The notes under the pieces: model-generated | The model's database searches: none | What the model was told of the DNA's origin: nothing | Seen by the model: the letters and a program-made list of their open reading frames with translations, nothing else | Part shown: positions 24,543-31,911 of the stretch, piece after piece | Position numbering within the stretch: position 1 is the first letter of the stretch | Layout: every line of letters begins with the position of its first letter | Virus record (IMG/VR): IMGVR_UViG_3300025151_000041 | Coordinates: 1-56,594 of that record | Direction: 5' to 3' (one strand) | Origin: a virus | Length of the DNA stretch: 56,594 nt | Translations under genes and position numbers: made by a program

Positions 24543-26409
24543 AATGTTTATGCCACAGAGCGAATGGGTCTGCCCCGATAGTTTTCCAGACTTGAGCCGA
24601 TATAAAGAAGTTTGTATTGACCTCGAAACATATGATCCAGGATTACTGCAAAAAGGTTCTGGGTGGGCAACAAATCATGGTCATATTATTGGTATCGCTG
24701 TCGCAGTTGAAGGCAACCAATGGTATTTTCCTATCCGACATGAAAACGGCGGTAATTTAGACACCAAGCGAACTTTTGCATGGTTACGAGATGTTGTAAG
24801 CGTAGACCGTGATTATGTGTTTCATAATGCAAGTTATGATGTTGGGTGGTTGCTCTGTGAAAATATCGAGGTAAAGGGCAGGATTGTTGACACAATGGTA
24901 GTTAGTGCCTTACTTGATGAAAACCGATTTAGCTATAGTTTGAACGCATTGGCAAAAGATTACCTTAACGAACGTAAACAAGAAACCGAGTTACGAGAAG
25001 CCGCCGCAGAGTTTGGAGTAAACCCAAAAAGCGAGATGTATAAACTACCAGCTCAGTATGTAGGGTTGTATGCAGAGCAAGATGCCGCTATCACTTTACG
25101 ATTGTGGCAAAGATTCAAAGGCTTAATTATCGAGGAAAATGTTGAAGATATTTTTAAACTAGAGTTAGATGTTTTACAGTCCACAATTTTAATGCGGAAA
25201 AAAGGTGTAAGAGTTGATTTAGAAAAAGCCGAACTGCTAAAGGCAGATTTGCAGGAAAAAGAAAACACGATACTCCACACCATAAAAAAGCAATACTCTG
25301 TAGATGTTGATCTATGGGCGGCTGTGAGCATAGCCAAAGCCTTTGATTCTGCTGGTTTGAAGTATAACTATACAGAAAAAACAGAAGCACCGAGTTTTAC
25401 TAAAAGTTTTCTTACTAATCATGAGCATGAGTTACCACGTATGATTGTAAAGGCTAGGGAATATAACAAAGCTAGAACAACTTTTATCGACACAATACTC
25501 CGCCACCAACATAAGGGTAGAATTCATGCCGAAGCACACAGTTTAAGAAGTGACATAGGCGGTACAATCACAGGGCGGTTTAGTTACAGCAATCCTAACT
25601 TACAGCAAATTCCAGCCCGACACGCTGAGTTAGGACCAATGATACGCAGTTTGTTTTTACCCGAAGAAAACCAAGTGTGGGGAGCATTTGATTACAGTAG
25701 CCAAGAACCACGCATTGTTGTTCACTATGCGAAATTGTTAGAATTTAAAGGTGCAATAGATTTTGCCGAGCAGTATGCCAAAGATGCACGGACTGACTTT
25801 CACCAGATGGCGGCGGACATTGTGGGTGTTCCTCGTAAACAAGCGAAAGATATCAACTTAGGATTGTTTTATGGTATGGGGACAAGAAAACTTGCTAACC
25901 AACTAGATTTAGAGGTTGATGATGCCAAAGAACTATTTGCCGAGTATCACGACAAAGTACCTTTTGTAAGACAATTAGCCGATTACACAATGAACAGAGC
26001 CAACCATAAGGGTGTTATAAGAACATTGTTGGGGAGAAAATGCAGGTTTGACAAATGGGAACCAACCAAGTATGGGAGTTTTAAACCGCAAACATACAAA
26101 GATGCATATGCCGAGCATGGACCAAGTATAAAAAGAGCTTTTACCTACAAAGCCCTCAACAAACTTGTACAGGGGTCAGCCGCTGACCAAACGAAGGCTT
26201 CTATGGTTGCACTCCAAAAAAATGGTATACTCCCTATGATACAGGTGCATGATGAACTTGATATTTCTGTCGAAAGCGAAGAACAAGCTCGACAAATTAC
26301 AGAAATTATGGAAACCTGTGTGGATTTAGAAGTTCCCTCTGTTGTTGATGCCGAGTTTGGTAAGAGTTGGGGGGAGGCAAAGAAACCTTTAGCTGAGGTT
26401 AAGTTTTGA
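24532..26409 (+). CDS. polA: DNA polymerase I family (family A) replicative polymerase
   Basis: 625 residues, with 3'-5' exonuclease plus polymerase and no 5' nuclease. Exo I CIDLET (28-33), Exo II FHNASYDVGWL (97-107), Exo III YAEQDAAITLRL (180-191). Polymerase: TGRFSYSNPNLQQIP (347-361), motif A FDYSSQEPR (386-394), motif B RKQAKDINLGLFYG (435-448), motif C QVHDE (571-575). All catalytic Asp/Glu are present. The residue matching E. coli Phe762 is Leu443, a change studied in marine phages. It copies the phage genome. The preceding 50-codon ORF overlaps its start. Confidence 0.95.
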   Translation: MQLKMFMPQSEWVCPDSFPDLSRYKEVCIDLETYDPGLLQKGSGWATNHGHIIGIAVAVEGNQWYFPIRHENGGNLDTKRTFAWLRDVVSVDRDYVFHNASYDVGWLLCENIEVKGRIVDTMVVSALLDENRFSYSLNALAKDYLNERKQETELREAAAEFGVNPKSEMYKLPAQYVGLYAEQDAAITLRLWQRFKGLIIEENVEDIFKLELDVLQSTILMRKKGVRVDLEKAELLKADLQEKENTILHTIKKQYSVDVDLWAAVSIAKAFDSAGLKYNYTEKTEAPSFTKSFLTNHEHELPRMIVKAREYNKARTTFIDTILRHQHKGRIHAEAHSLRSDIGGTITGRFSYSNPNLQQIPARHAELGPMIRSLFLPEENQVWGAFDYSSQEPRIVVHYAKLLEFKGAIDFAEQYAKDARTDFHQMAADIVGVPRKQAKDINLGLFYGMGTRKLANQLDLEVDDAKELFAEYHDKVPFVRQLADYTMNRANHKGVIRTLLGRKCRFDKWEPTKYGSFKPQTYKDAYAEHGPSIKRAFTYKALNKLVQGSAADQTKASMVALQKNGILPMIQVHDELDISVESEEQARQITEIMETCVDLEVPSVVDAEFGKSWGEAKKPLAEVKF

Positions 26410-26410
26410 T

Positions 26411-26659
26411 ATGTTGCAAGAGTTTGAGCAAATTATAATAAATTTAGAAAAAGCCCGTATGGGAATGCAGAAACACGCCGTAAAGGTAAATCCTGGTCAC
26501 ACCGATACACAGTCAAGCCAAAAAAATTCGGAGGTAACTAAGGTGATAAGCATGATAAAAAGTGTAGAAGGTTTGGTAAAAGAGTTTGAAATGAAAGTTA
26601 AAAGAGGAATTTATTATGGAACCAAAACGACAACTGATGAAGAAACCAACAGTCGTTGA
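26411..26659 (+). CDS. Hypothetical protein, 82 residues
   Basis: Starts one base after the polymerase stop. Charged, helical at both ends (EFEQIIINLEKAR; MIKSVEGLVKEFEMKV) with a polar linker. Overlaps the next gene by 44 bases. Not recognised. Confidence 0.65.
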   Translation: MLQEFEQIIINLEKARMGMQKHAVKVNPGHTDTQSSQKNSEVTKVISMIKSVEGLVKEFEMKVKRGIYYGTKTTTDEETNSR

Positions 26660-26837
26660 TTCATTGTCAGAAGCAGTTTATCATTTAGAGCAAGCTGAAT
26701 CACAACTTAGACAAGAAGTGTTAAGTCAGCAACAAGACAAAAGGCACTTGTTAACTATCCATACACTTGTGAATGAAACGATTGATTTTTACCGTGATGT
26801 TTTAACGTATGAGGGGCGACATGAAGGAAAACTTTGA
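26616..26837 (+). CDS. Hypothetical coiled-coil protein, 73 residues
   Basis: Preceded by AGAGGAATTT. Helical, Gln/Glu-rich (SEAVYHLEQAESQLRQEVLSQQQDK). Overlaps the lysin start by 17 bases. Not recognised; could be a small regulator of lysis or replication, with no evidence for either. Confidence 0.65.
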   Translation: MEPKRQLMKKPTVVDSLSEAVYHLEQAESQLRQEVLSQQQDKRHLLTIHTLVNETIDFYRDVLTYEGRHEGKL

Positions 26838-27360
26838 ATCTTGTTTAGAAAAAATTTTAAAACACGAAGGTGGGTTTGTTAATCACCCAGAAGATCCTGG
26901 AGGAATGACAAACATGGGTATCACTAAAAAAGTGTACGAAAAGTTCTTAGGTAAAGAGGTAAGCGAACAAGAAATGCGTGACATACCAAAAGAACACGTT
27001 GCTGAAATTTACCGTAAGAATTATTGGGATAGAGTAAAGGCAGATGATTTGCCCTCTGGTTTAGATTTATGTGTGTTTGACTGGGCGGTAAACAGTGGGA
27101 CAAAGAGAGCTGTTTGTGCATTACAGGAATCAATCGGTGCAGAAGTTGATGGTGTTATGGGACCAATGACTCTTGGTAAAGTAAAAGTTTATGACAACTT
27201 GGAACTTTTAAAGGTAATGAAAGAAAAAAGAGAAAATTTCTACCGTTCTCTTACTCACTTGTTTAAAACATTTGGAACAGGTTGGCTCAGAAGAAACAAT
27301 GAGACATACGAAACAAGTAAAGATTACGCTAAGTCGAGATCACAAGAAGGTTTCTTTTAA
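26821..27360 (+). CDS. Endolysin, GH108 N-acetylmuramidase
   Basis: 179 residues from ATG 26821 (GAGGGG lies 5-10 bases upstream); an ATG at 26809 is less likely. LKHEGGFVNHPEDPGGMTNMGIT (13-35) is the GH108 signature with catalytic Glu16 in HEGG. AEIYRKNYWDRVKADDLPSGLDLCVFDWAVNSG is the family's middle, and the C-terminal half (ALQESIGAEVDGVMGPMTL) is the PG-binding part. It cuts peptidoglycan glycan strands to release virions. No signal peptide, so it needs a holin. Unusually it lies with the replication genes and far from the holin candidates at 44.7-45.7 kb. Confidence 0.9.
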   Translation: MKENFESCLEKILKHEGGFVNHPEDPGGMTNMGITKKVYEKFLGKEVSEQEMRDIPKEHVAEIYRKNYWDRVKADDLPSGLDLCVFDWAVNSGTKRAVCALQESIGAEVDGVMGPMTLGKVKVYDNLELLKVMKEKRENFYRSLTHLFKTFGTGWLRRNNETYETSKDYAKSRSQEGFF

Positions 27361-27380
27361 TCTAAATGACCAAAATATGT

Positions 27381-27408
27381 TTGGTTAGAATTACATTACA
27401 TATATAAT
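27381..27408 (+). promoter_or_regulatory. Probable sigma70-type promoter
   Basis: TTGGTT (27381-27386), 16-base spacer, TATAAT (27403-27408), then the leader gcaaccgtagaaaggg before ATG 27444. A weak hairpin (accaaa/tttggt) just upstream may end the lysin transcript. Confidence 0.55.
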
Positions 27409-27443
27409 ATAATTATTGTAGCAACCGTAGAAAGGGTAAGCAC

Positions 27444-27668
27444 ATGAAATTATATATGGCAATTATACATGAGGACAGTGGGTGGACTCAACACTTTCAC
27501 GATAAAGAGCAACATGAAGAAGCCAAGGAACAAGCAAAGTTGTGGGAAGAACAAGGTTACTCAACTGCGAATGATAAATACACATATCTAGGCGACCCCC
27601 AAACGCCAGAAGAAACTCTAGAAATTATTAACAAACACATCTGGAAAGGAGAGCGTAATGACTACTAA
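27444..27668 (+). CDS. Hypothetical protein, 74 residues
   Basis: First gene of a run of small acidic proteins. Preceded by the GTAGAAAGGG leader. Acidic and His/Trp-containing (IIHEDSGWTQHFHDKEQHEEAKEQAK). Overlaps the next gene by 11 bases. Not recognised. Confidence 0.75.
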   Translation: MKLYMAIIHEDSGWTQHFHDKEQHEEAKEQAKLWEEQGYSTANDKYTYLGDPQTPEETLEIINKHIWKGERNDY

Positions 27669-27912
27669 AGTAATTAAATTGCGAGAAGACCTTTTCGTGC
27701 CTTGGATGACTGAGGATTTTGAAGCGGAAGACTTAGTTGGAGTAGGGGATGTGCCACTCAGAGATCATTGTTTCTCTATAGCAGGATTAATTCCAATACA
27801 ACACATTGAGAATTGGGAAGAAGTTAAGGATGATTTATCTCATCTAGATGATGGGGGTTATCTATCGCCTGATAACCGTTTTATTTCTAAATACAAAGTC
27901 GTGTGGGTGTAA
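27658..27912 (+). CDS. Hypothetical acidic protein, 84 residues
   Basis: Start ATG 27658 follows AAAGGAGAGCG. Acidic, Trp-containing (VPWMTEDFEAEDLVGVGD), ending KYKVVWV. Part of a run of five short acidic genes with 7-11 base overlaps or short gaps. Not recognised. Confidence 0.7.
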   Translation: MTTKVIKLREDLFVPWMTEDFEAEDLVGVGDVPLRDHCFSIAGLIPIQHIENWEEVKDDLSHLDDGGYLSPDNRFISKYKVVWV

Positions 27913-27922
27913 GGAGACGATA

Positions 27923-28162
27923 ATGAAAATTAAAGTTAACGAAATTAGAACAAGAGTTTTTGAAATACCAGAAGGCGGACACGAAGAGGACAAGCTTATG
28001 TCTGATTATTTAGATGAGGACAATCTTGCCTCAGATTGTGAGATAGCTGAGTTTTTCAAAGAAAAAGGCACTGTGTTGTCGGATACATCTGAGTATGCGG
28101 AGAATCCTATTTCGTTTGATGTAGAAGGTTTTTATTATGAGGAGACAGACGATGAGCAGTAA
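27923..28162 (+). CDS. Hypothetical acidic protein, 79 residues
   Basis: ATG 27923 is chosen for AAGGAG eight bases upstream; the frame is open further back into the previous gene. Very acidic (YLDEDNLASDCEIAEFF; EETDDEQ at the end). Small acidic phage proteins can mimic DNA, but no specific evidence exists here. Confidence 0.7.
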   Translation: MKIKVNEIRTRVFEIPEGGHEEDKLMSDYLDEDNLASDCEIAEFFKEKGTVLSDTSEYAENPISFDVEGFYYEETDDEQ

Positions 28163-28442
28163 AGAAATAGAAAAAAGATGGTTGAAAAAGATTAAGCCTA
28201 TTTTAGTCGGGGCTAAAATAACTCATGTGCAGTACATGGAAAAAGAAGAGTATTGGAGCAACAGACCACTTGAAATTTATCTGGATAATGGTTCGGTTTT
28301 GTTCGCCATGAAAGATGATGAAGGCAATGATGCAGGAGCGTATTCTTTTGCATATACCGACAAAATTAAACCAGAGACAGATAAGGCAATCAGAGAATTA
28401 GGTGGTGTTATTCCTGTTATTGGAGGAACGAACGATGAGTAA
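28152..28442 (+). CDS. Hypothetical protein, 96 residues
   Basis: ATG 28152, following GAGGAGACAGACG. N-terminal Lys-rich helix (KEIEKRWLKKIKPI), then a beta-rich part (LEIYLDNGSVLFAMKDDEGNDAGAYSFAY). Overlaps both neighbours slightly. Not recognised. Confidence 0.7.
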   Translation: MSSKEIEKRWLKKIKPILVGAKITHVQYMEKEEYWSNRPLEIYLDNGSVLFAMKDDEGNDAGAYSFAYTDKIKPETDKAIRELGGVIPVIGGTNDE

Positions 28443-28617
28443 AGATATAACTGAAGACATAGATGACATTTGCCAATCTCAGTATGGACATACTAATTGG
28501 GCATTTGCTGATATGCTAACCGATAAAGAATTGGAAGAAATTAAAAATAAAAAGCTAGGTGATGTAATGCCAAGCATTGTTTTTTATTATGAGGAAAGAG
28601 AGGAAAACGATGAGTGA
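28435..28617 (+). CDS. Hypothetical protein, 60 residues
   Basis: ATG 28435 preceded by GGAGGAACG. Acidic (DITEDIDDICQSQYGH; YYEEREENDE). Overlaps the previous gene by 8 bases and the next by 8 with the same GATGAG junction, which suggests coupled translation. Not recognised. Confidence 0.7.
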   Translation: MSKDITEDIDDICQSQYGHTNWAFADMLTDKELEEIKNKKLGDVMPSIVFYYEEREENDE

Positions 28618-28807
28618 AACAGAAAAAGAATTTAAGTTTGAGCTTAGTGAAGTTGTAACTACCGAAGTTACTGTCACAGCATCTTCTTACGAAAAAGCAA
28701 AAGAACAAATGCTTGCAGGTAACTGGGATTGCGAAGAAGTAATAGACGTAGAAGGTGCTGACTGGGTATGTACGGATAACCCCATGCCCGACTCAGATAA
28801 AGATTAA
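28610..28807 (+). CDS. Hypothetical acidic protein, 65 residues
   Basis: ATG 28610 preceded by GAGAGGAAA. The pattern FELSEVVTTEVTVTASSYEKAKEQMLAGNWD, a beta hairpin then a helix ending in acidic residues, resembles small phage domains that repeat 'strand-strand-EAKEQ helix'. Last gene of the short acidic run. Function unknown. Confidence 0.7.
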   Translation: MSETEKEFKFELSEVVTTEVTVTASSYEKAKEQMLAGNWDCEEVIDVEGADWVCTDNPMPDSDKD

Positions 28808-28813
28808 AAAGTT

Positions 28814-28842
28814 TTTTGTAAGAAATTTTTATATGTTATAAT
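28814..28842 (+). promoter_or_regulatory. Probable sigma70-type promoter
   Basis: TTTTGT (28814-28819), 17-base spacer, TATAAT (28837-28842). The stretch shares ttttgtaagaaa and TATAAT with the promoter at 31479-31507, so it is a repeated promoter type in this phage. Followed by leader accgcagaaaggg. Confidence 0.65.
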
Positions 28843-28877
28843 ATAAAAAAGTAACATACCGCAGAAAGGGTACAGTT

Positions 28878-29384
28878 GTGAATATATTTTACTTAGACCC
28901 CGACATACAAAAATGTGTTGAGCTTCATTGCGACAAGCACGTTGTAAAGATGCCGTTAGAAACAACGCAAATGCTCTGCACTGTGCATCACCGATACGGG
29001 GGTGACGCACCATACAAACCTGTTCATGCCAAACATCCTTGTACGTTATGGGCAGGAAACTTCTATCTTAACTACAGGTGGCTCTGGGATTTCGGTATTG
29101 CCCTGTGCCAAGAATACACATATCGCTACGACAAAATTCATGCGTGTGAGGCTGTTCTCAACAAAATCAAATACCCACCAAAAGATATACCCGATAGCAC
29201 TGATCATAGCTTGTATACACACAATGAGTTGAGTGCTCCGCCACAATGTATGCCAGAAGAATACAAAGACCCACAGGATACAGTCAACGCATACAGGCAA
29301 TACTATCAGCACACAAAAGCAGATTTTTGCAGGTGGACTAAACGACCAACACCTAGTTTCATGAAAAAGTTTTTACGGGAGTGA
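28878..29384 (+). CDS. Conserved phage protein, possible DNA repair family
   Basis: 168 residues from GTG, after GCAGAAAGGG. The sequence MNIFYLDPDIQKCVELHCDKHVVKMPLETTQMLCTVHH, then HAKHPCTLWAGNFYLNYRWLWDFGIALCQEYTYRY and MPEEYKDPQDTVNAYRQYY matches a protein I recall as widespread in T4-like and marine phages, sometimes loosely annotated as a pyrimidine-dimer glycosylase relative. The many conserved His, Cys, Asp and Trp suggest an enzyme. Exact role unproven. Confidence 0.7.
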   Translation: MNIFYLDPDIQKCVELHCDKHVVKMPLETTQMLCTVHHRYGGDAPYKPVHAKHPCTLWAGNFYLNYRWLWDFGIALCQEYTYRYDKIHACEAVLNKIKYPPKDIPDSTDHSLYTHNELSAPPQCMPEEYKDPQDTVNAYRQYYQHTKADFCRWTKRPTPSFMKKFLRE

Positions 29385-29389
29385 AGTAT

Positions 29390-29809
29390 ATGCAATTAAG
29401 TGTAGAAAAATCATACCTTGCAACTGTTCAATGTTTTGGCTTGATCACCAAAAGGCGTGTTCTCTTGCATGGACACGAGAGCGATTTAGAAAAGTGGATT
29501 GATGGAGGTTTAGAACAATGGCGAGAAAGACAAGAAAAAGTACATCAAAAGTTTGAAGCAGAATATCAATACGATGACACACATCTAGGTGACATGACAA
29601 TAGAAGCCGTACACAATGCCCTCATTGGACATGATATGGGATTCAAAGGAGGGGTTAATGATTACAAATATAGGATAATTAGGGTTTTAACTATTGATGA
29701 AATAGACCCTCTTGGTCTAGCAACTAAAACAGTATGGGAGGCAACAGATGACTATCCGTTCGACAACGAAGAAAGTGCGTACATCAAGAAATTTTCTCCG
29801 AGATGGTAA
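29390..29809 (+). CDS. Hypothetical protein, 139 residues
   Basis: ATG 29390 is chosen (GGGAGTGAAG upstream); a GTG at 29381 is in frame. Starts MQLSVEKSYLATVQCFGLITKRRVLLHGHESDLEKWIDGG, beta then helix, and ends with Asp-rich TDDYPFDNEES. Not recognised. Confidence 0.7.
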   Translation: MQLSVEKSYLATVQCFGLITKRRVLLHGHESDLEKWIDGGLEQWRERQEKVHQKFEAEYQYDDTHLGDMTIEAVHNALIGHDMGFKGGVNDYKYRIIRVLTIDEIDPLGLATKTVWEATDDYPFDNEESAYIKKFSPRW

Positions 29810-29810
29810 A

Positions 29811-29957
29811 ATGTTTGGGATGATAACGGGAAACTTTGAACGTGATGTAACAAACAAGAGGCTGTCACACGATGACCTTTTTATAATGCAGAAATATTTA
29901 GAAGAAGTTATGTGGGAAGAGTTACACAGAGATAAAATAGAACAAAACTGGAGGTAA
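29811..29957 (+). CDS. Small hypothetical protein, 48 residues
   Basis: ATG 29811, one base after the previous stop. An in-frame ATG at 29748 would overlap the upstream gene by 62 bases. Helical, charged (LFIMQKYLEEVMWEELHRD). No strong ribosome site; it may depend on coupling. Confidence 0.5.
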   Translation: MFGMITGNFERDVTNKRLSHDDLFIMQKYLEEVMWEELHRDKIEQNWR

Positions 29958-29961
29958 AGTT

Positions 29962-30180
29962 ATGAACATGGAAGAAGCGTGTGGTATTGTAGGGTACAAC
30001 GCATCACAGTATGCTATAAGAAACATGACCAAAGCATTAAAGATGTTTCGGTTTGGTAACACTGAGGAAGAAGAGGCTCGATTACAGGCTGGTCTCTTTG
30101 TTCTCAGAAGATGGAAAAAGTACCAACAAGCCTGTAATGAATATAGAGATAACAGATATGGAAAACGAAGATTTTCTTAA
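29962..30180 (+). CDS. Small basic hypothetical protein, 72 residues
   Basis: Good ribosome site GGAGGTAAAG. Helical and basic at the end (RDNRYGKRRFS). Overlaps the next gene by 23 bases. Not recognised. Confidence 0.65.
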   Translation: MNMEEACGIVGYNASQYAIRNMTKALKMFRFGNTEEEEARLQAGLFVLRRWKKYQQACNEYRDNRYGKRRFS

Positions 30181-30445
30181 TAAATTAAAAGATCAATTTC
30201 CACAAATTGAAGAGGAAGGACTTTTACTTGCTGATGGTCTCGAAGAAGCCTTTATGGGTTTGGGTTGGCAGTTCAGAAAATTAGTTGCAGTCTACGACAT
30301 AGAAAAAGTTTTAATGAAATTTGAAAGAGATGGTATGACAGCAGAACAAGCGGTTGAGTATTTTGAATACAACGTGCAAGGAGCATACGTTGGAGAAGAT
30401 ACGCCCATTTTTCTAAGAAAATTCATAAGAGAAACAAAACATTAA
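30158..30445 (+). CDS. Conserved phage protein, 95 residues
   Basis: ATG 30158 chosen; ATG 30137 is also in frame. The line FPQIEEEGLLLADGLEEAFMGLGWQF...LVAVYDIEKVLMKF, then AVEYFEYNVQGAYVGEDTPIFL, is a pattern I recognise from many phages, always unannotated. Compact alpha/beta, acidic. Function unknown. Confidence 0.7.
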   Translation: MENEDFLNKLKDQFPQIEEEGLLLADGLEEAFMGLGWQFRKLVAVYDIEKVLMKFERDGMTAEQAVEYFEYNVQGAYVGEDTPIFLRKFIRETKH

Positions 30446-30465
30446 TCTTACAGAGCAATTACTTG

Positions 30466-30493
30466 TTGTTTCTGTTTGGTTGTACAGTATTAT
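30466..30493 (+). promoter_or_regulatory. Possible promoter
   Basis: TTGTTT (30466-30471), 16-base spacer, TATTAT (30488-30493), then gtagaaaggaaatgct before ATG 30529. Confidence 0.45.
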
Positions 30494-30528
30494 ATATATG
30501 TAAGGCAATTTTGTAGAAAGGAAATGCT

Positions 30529-30930
30529 ATGCCAGATTTACGCAGTGAAGAACTAAAAAGTGAACTTGCCCAATTTTGGGGTACAGAAAACTACTACGCT
30601 CATGTATTACCCATGTGCAATGAAAAACTTACATTGACAGATGGTGTTAAGTATTGGGCAGAAAAAGTCGGTGGCTATTGGTTTTTAGATATCGTGCTTA
30701 CCGAGATTATACCCTACATCAATGACCCCGAAAACAACGAGGGGGATTACCCTATTCAAAACTTTGCGTGTGTTGAGCTTGACGTTATCGACGACGAAGC
30801 TGACATTCGTTTTGGTGATGGTAGCGGTGAAACTCGTGTGTGGAAACACATTGACTTTACCGATTGTCCAGCAGGTACTTGGTCGTTTTGGATCGAAGGT
30901 GGGGTTATGCTTCTCCCTTCGGAACACTAA
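30529..30930 (+). CDS. DUF6876-like protein
   Basis: 133 residues. LAQFWGTENYYAHVLP, LTDGVKYWAEKVGGYWFLDIV and FACVELDVIDDEADIRFGDG...FTDCPAGTWSFWIEGGVMLLPSEH match the pattern of DUF6876, a family common on phages and plasmids with no known function. Complete length. Next gene 3 bases downstream. Confidence 0.7.
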   Translation: MPDLRSEELKSELAQFWGTENYYAHVLPMCNEKLTLTDGVKYWAEKVGGYWFLDIVLTEIIPYINDPENNEGDYPIQNFACVELDVIDDEADIRFGDGSGETRVWKHIDFTDCPAGTWSFWIEGGVMLLPSEH

Positions 30931-30933
30931 CCT

Positions 30934-31212
30934 ATGGCAATCGAGCTAGACATAACACTTTTGCAGAACCTAACGTACCTTGTGTTCATAGATTTTACAA
31001 AAGCTGATTATGATACCTTTGGCGGTGTGAGGAGCAACAATCCTCGCATTGCTAAAGATCGTGACAAAACCATTTACATAATAGATGGGAGTCGTTTGAT
31101 GTTGGTGTACGAAGACGGTAGGGAGGAGCATTATGCTCTACATAATGATGTGGTTATTGATACTACTGGTTTTCTACAACCTGTTAGGAAAAAAGTAAGG
31201 GAGGCAGTGTAA
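30934..31212 (+). CDS. Hypothetical protein, 92 residues
   Basis: Beta-rich and charged (LTYLVFIDFTKADYD; KTIYIIDGSRLMLVYEDGREEHYAL). Probably co-transcribed with the DUF6876 gene; its stop overlaps the start of a membrane peptide gene. Not recognised. Confidence 0.7.
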   Translation: MAIELDITLLQNLTYLVFIDFTKADYDTFGGVRSNNPRIAKDRDKTIYIIDGSRLMLVYEDGREEHYALHNDVVIDTTGFLQPVRKKVREAV

Positions 31213-31310
31213 TGACGTTGATGAAATTTATTTTAGAAACATTAACTTTTGTTCTATTCATAGGCTCTGTTTATGCTTTTTTCATAGTGAGCTATCTATA
31301 CTTTGGATAG
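31212..31310 (+). CDS. Membrane peptide, 32 residues
   Basis: ATG overlaps the previous stop (TAATG). Almost wholly one transmembrane helix (FILETLTFVLFIGSVYAFFIV). Tiny membrane peptides of this sort are common phage early genes. Could also be chance, but coupling supports it. Confidence 0.5.
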   Translation: MTLMKFILETLTFVLFIGSVYAFFIVSYLYFG

Positions 31311-31316
31311 CAAGCT

Positions 31317-31466
31317 ATGGAAATCTTAACATGGGTTAACACTTTGATATCGTTGAGCTTTTGTCTTTCGCCAAGTATTCTTTTGTACAAAGTAGATTTG
31401 CATGGATTGACGCTTGCTTGGATTTTCTGCACCATGAGTATTTTTGCTTCCATGTTGTGGCTATAG
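31317..31466 (+). CDS. Small membrane protein, 49 residues, two helices
   Basis: Six bases after the previous stop. Two hydrophobic segments (about 4-22 and 31-49) separated by YKVDLHG. No strong ribosome site. With the 32-residue peptide upstream it forms a membrane pair of unknown role, possibly acting on the host envelope. Confidence 0.5.
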   Translation: MEILTWVNTLISLSFCLSPSILLYKVDLHGLTLAWIFCTMSIFASMLWL

Positions 31467-31478
31467 ATTAAAAAGTGT

Positions 31479-31507
31479 TTTGTAAGAAAAATTTAGTGTT
31501 TTATAAT
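31479..31507 (+). promoter_or_regulatory. Probable sigma70-type promoter
   Basis: TTTGTA (31479-31484), 17-base spacer, TATAAT (31502-31507). Shares the ttttgtaagaaa block with the promoter at 28814. Confidence 0.65.
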
Positions 31508-31649
31508 AAAATAAAGTTAAGCAGTAGAACGTGTTAACAAGGATATGCTGACGTTCTTGGCACAAAGGTTTTACAGGTGTTCTACTGTTTTGGTTAATCT
31601 GTAGAACCAAGTCAGCACCACTTTTACACAACCAAAGAAAGGGTTTGTT
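31508..31649 (+). ncRNA. Long structured 5' leader or small RNA (candidate)
   Basis: 142 bases between a good promoter and the next ATG, with no ORF. cagtagaac (31522-31530) pairs perfectly with gttctactg (31579-31587), and gtagaacc recurs at 31611. A far longer leader than the 20-40 bases of other genes here. Could be a regulatory 5' UTR or a separate RNA. Confidence 0.4.
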
Positions 31650-31898
31650 ATGGCAGATGTTCATTGTAGGTTTTGTGGAGAGCCTACCGAAATAGAATTT
31701 TTCCACGAAGCCGAAGATATTAATGGTCGGCTGATGAGTTTCAAAGAAGCAAGTGCAAAGTTTGTCAAGTATGGGTGTGGTTTTCAAGAAGAAGAAAAAT
31801 GCACATATTCAATGGTTGACAAGAACAGGGCAATAGAGGCAGAGGCTTTACAAGCACTCTCCGAACACCCTGACGATTGGTTTGGGCTACAATGGTAA
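31650..31898 (+). CDS. Small zinc-finger-like protein, 82 residues
   Basis: Leader aaccaaagaaaggg before ATG. CRFCGE near the start (6-11), then GCGFQEEEKC (42-51). Four Cys in a CxxC...C...C pattern may bind zinc. Acidic C-terminus. Not recognised beyond this. Confidence 0.7.
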   Translation: MADVHCRFCGEPTEIEFFHEAEDINGRLMSFKEASAKFVKYGCGFQEEEKCTYSMVDKNRAIEAEALQALSEHPDDWFGLQW

Positions 31899-31911
31899 GA
31901 AAGGTAAGCAA

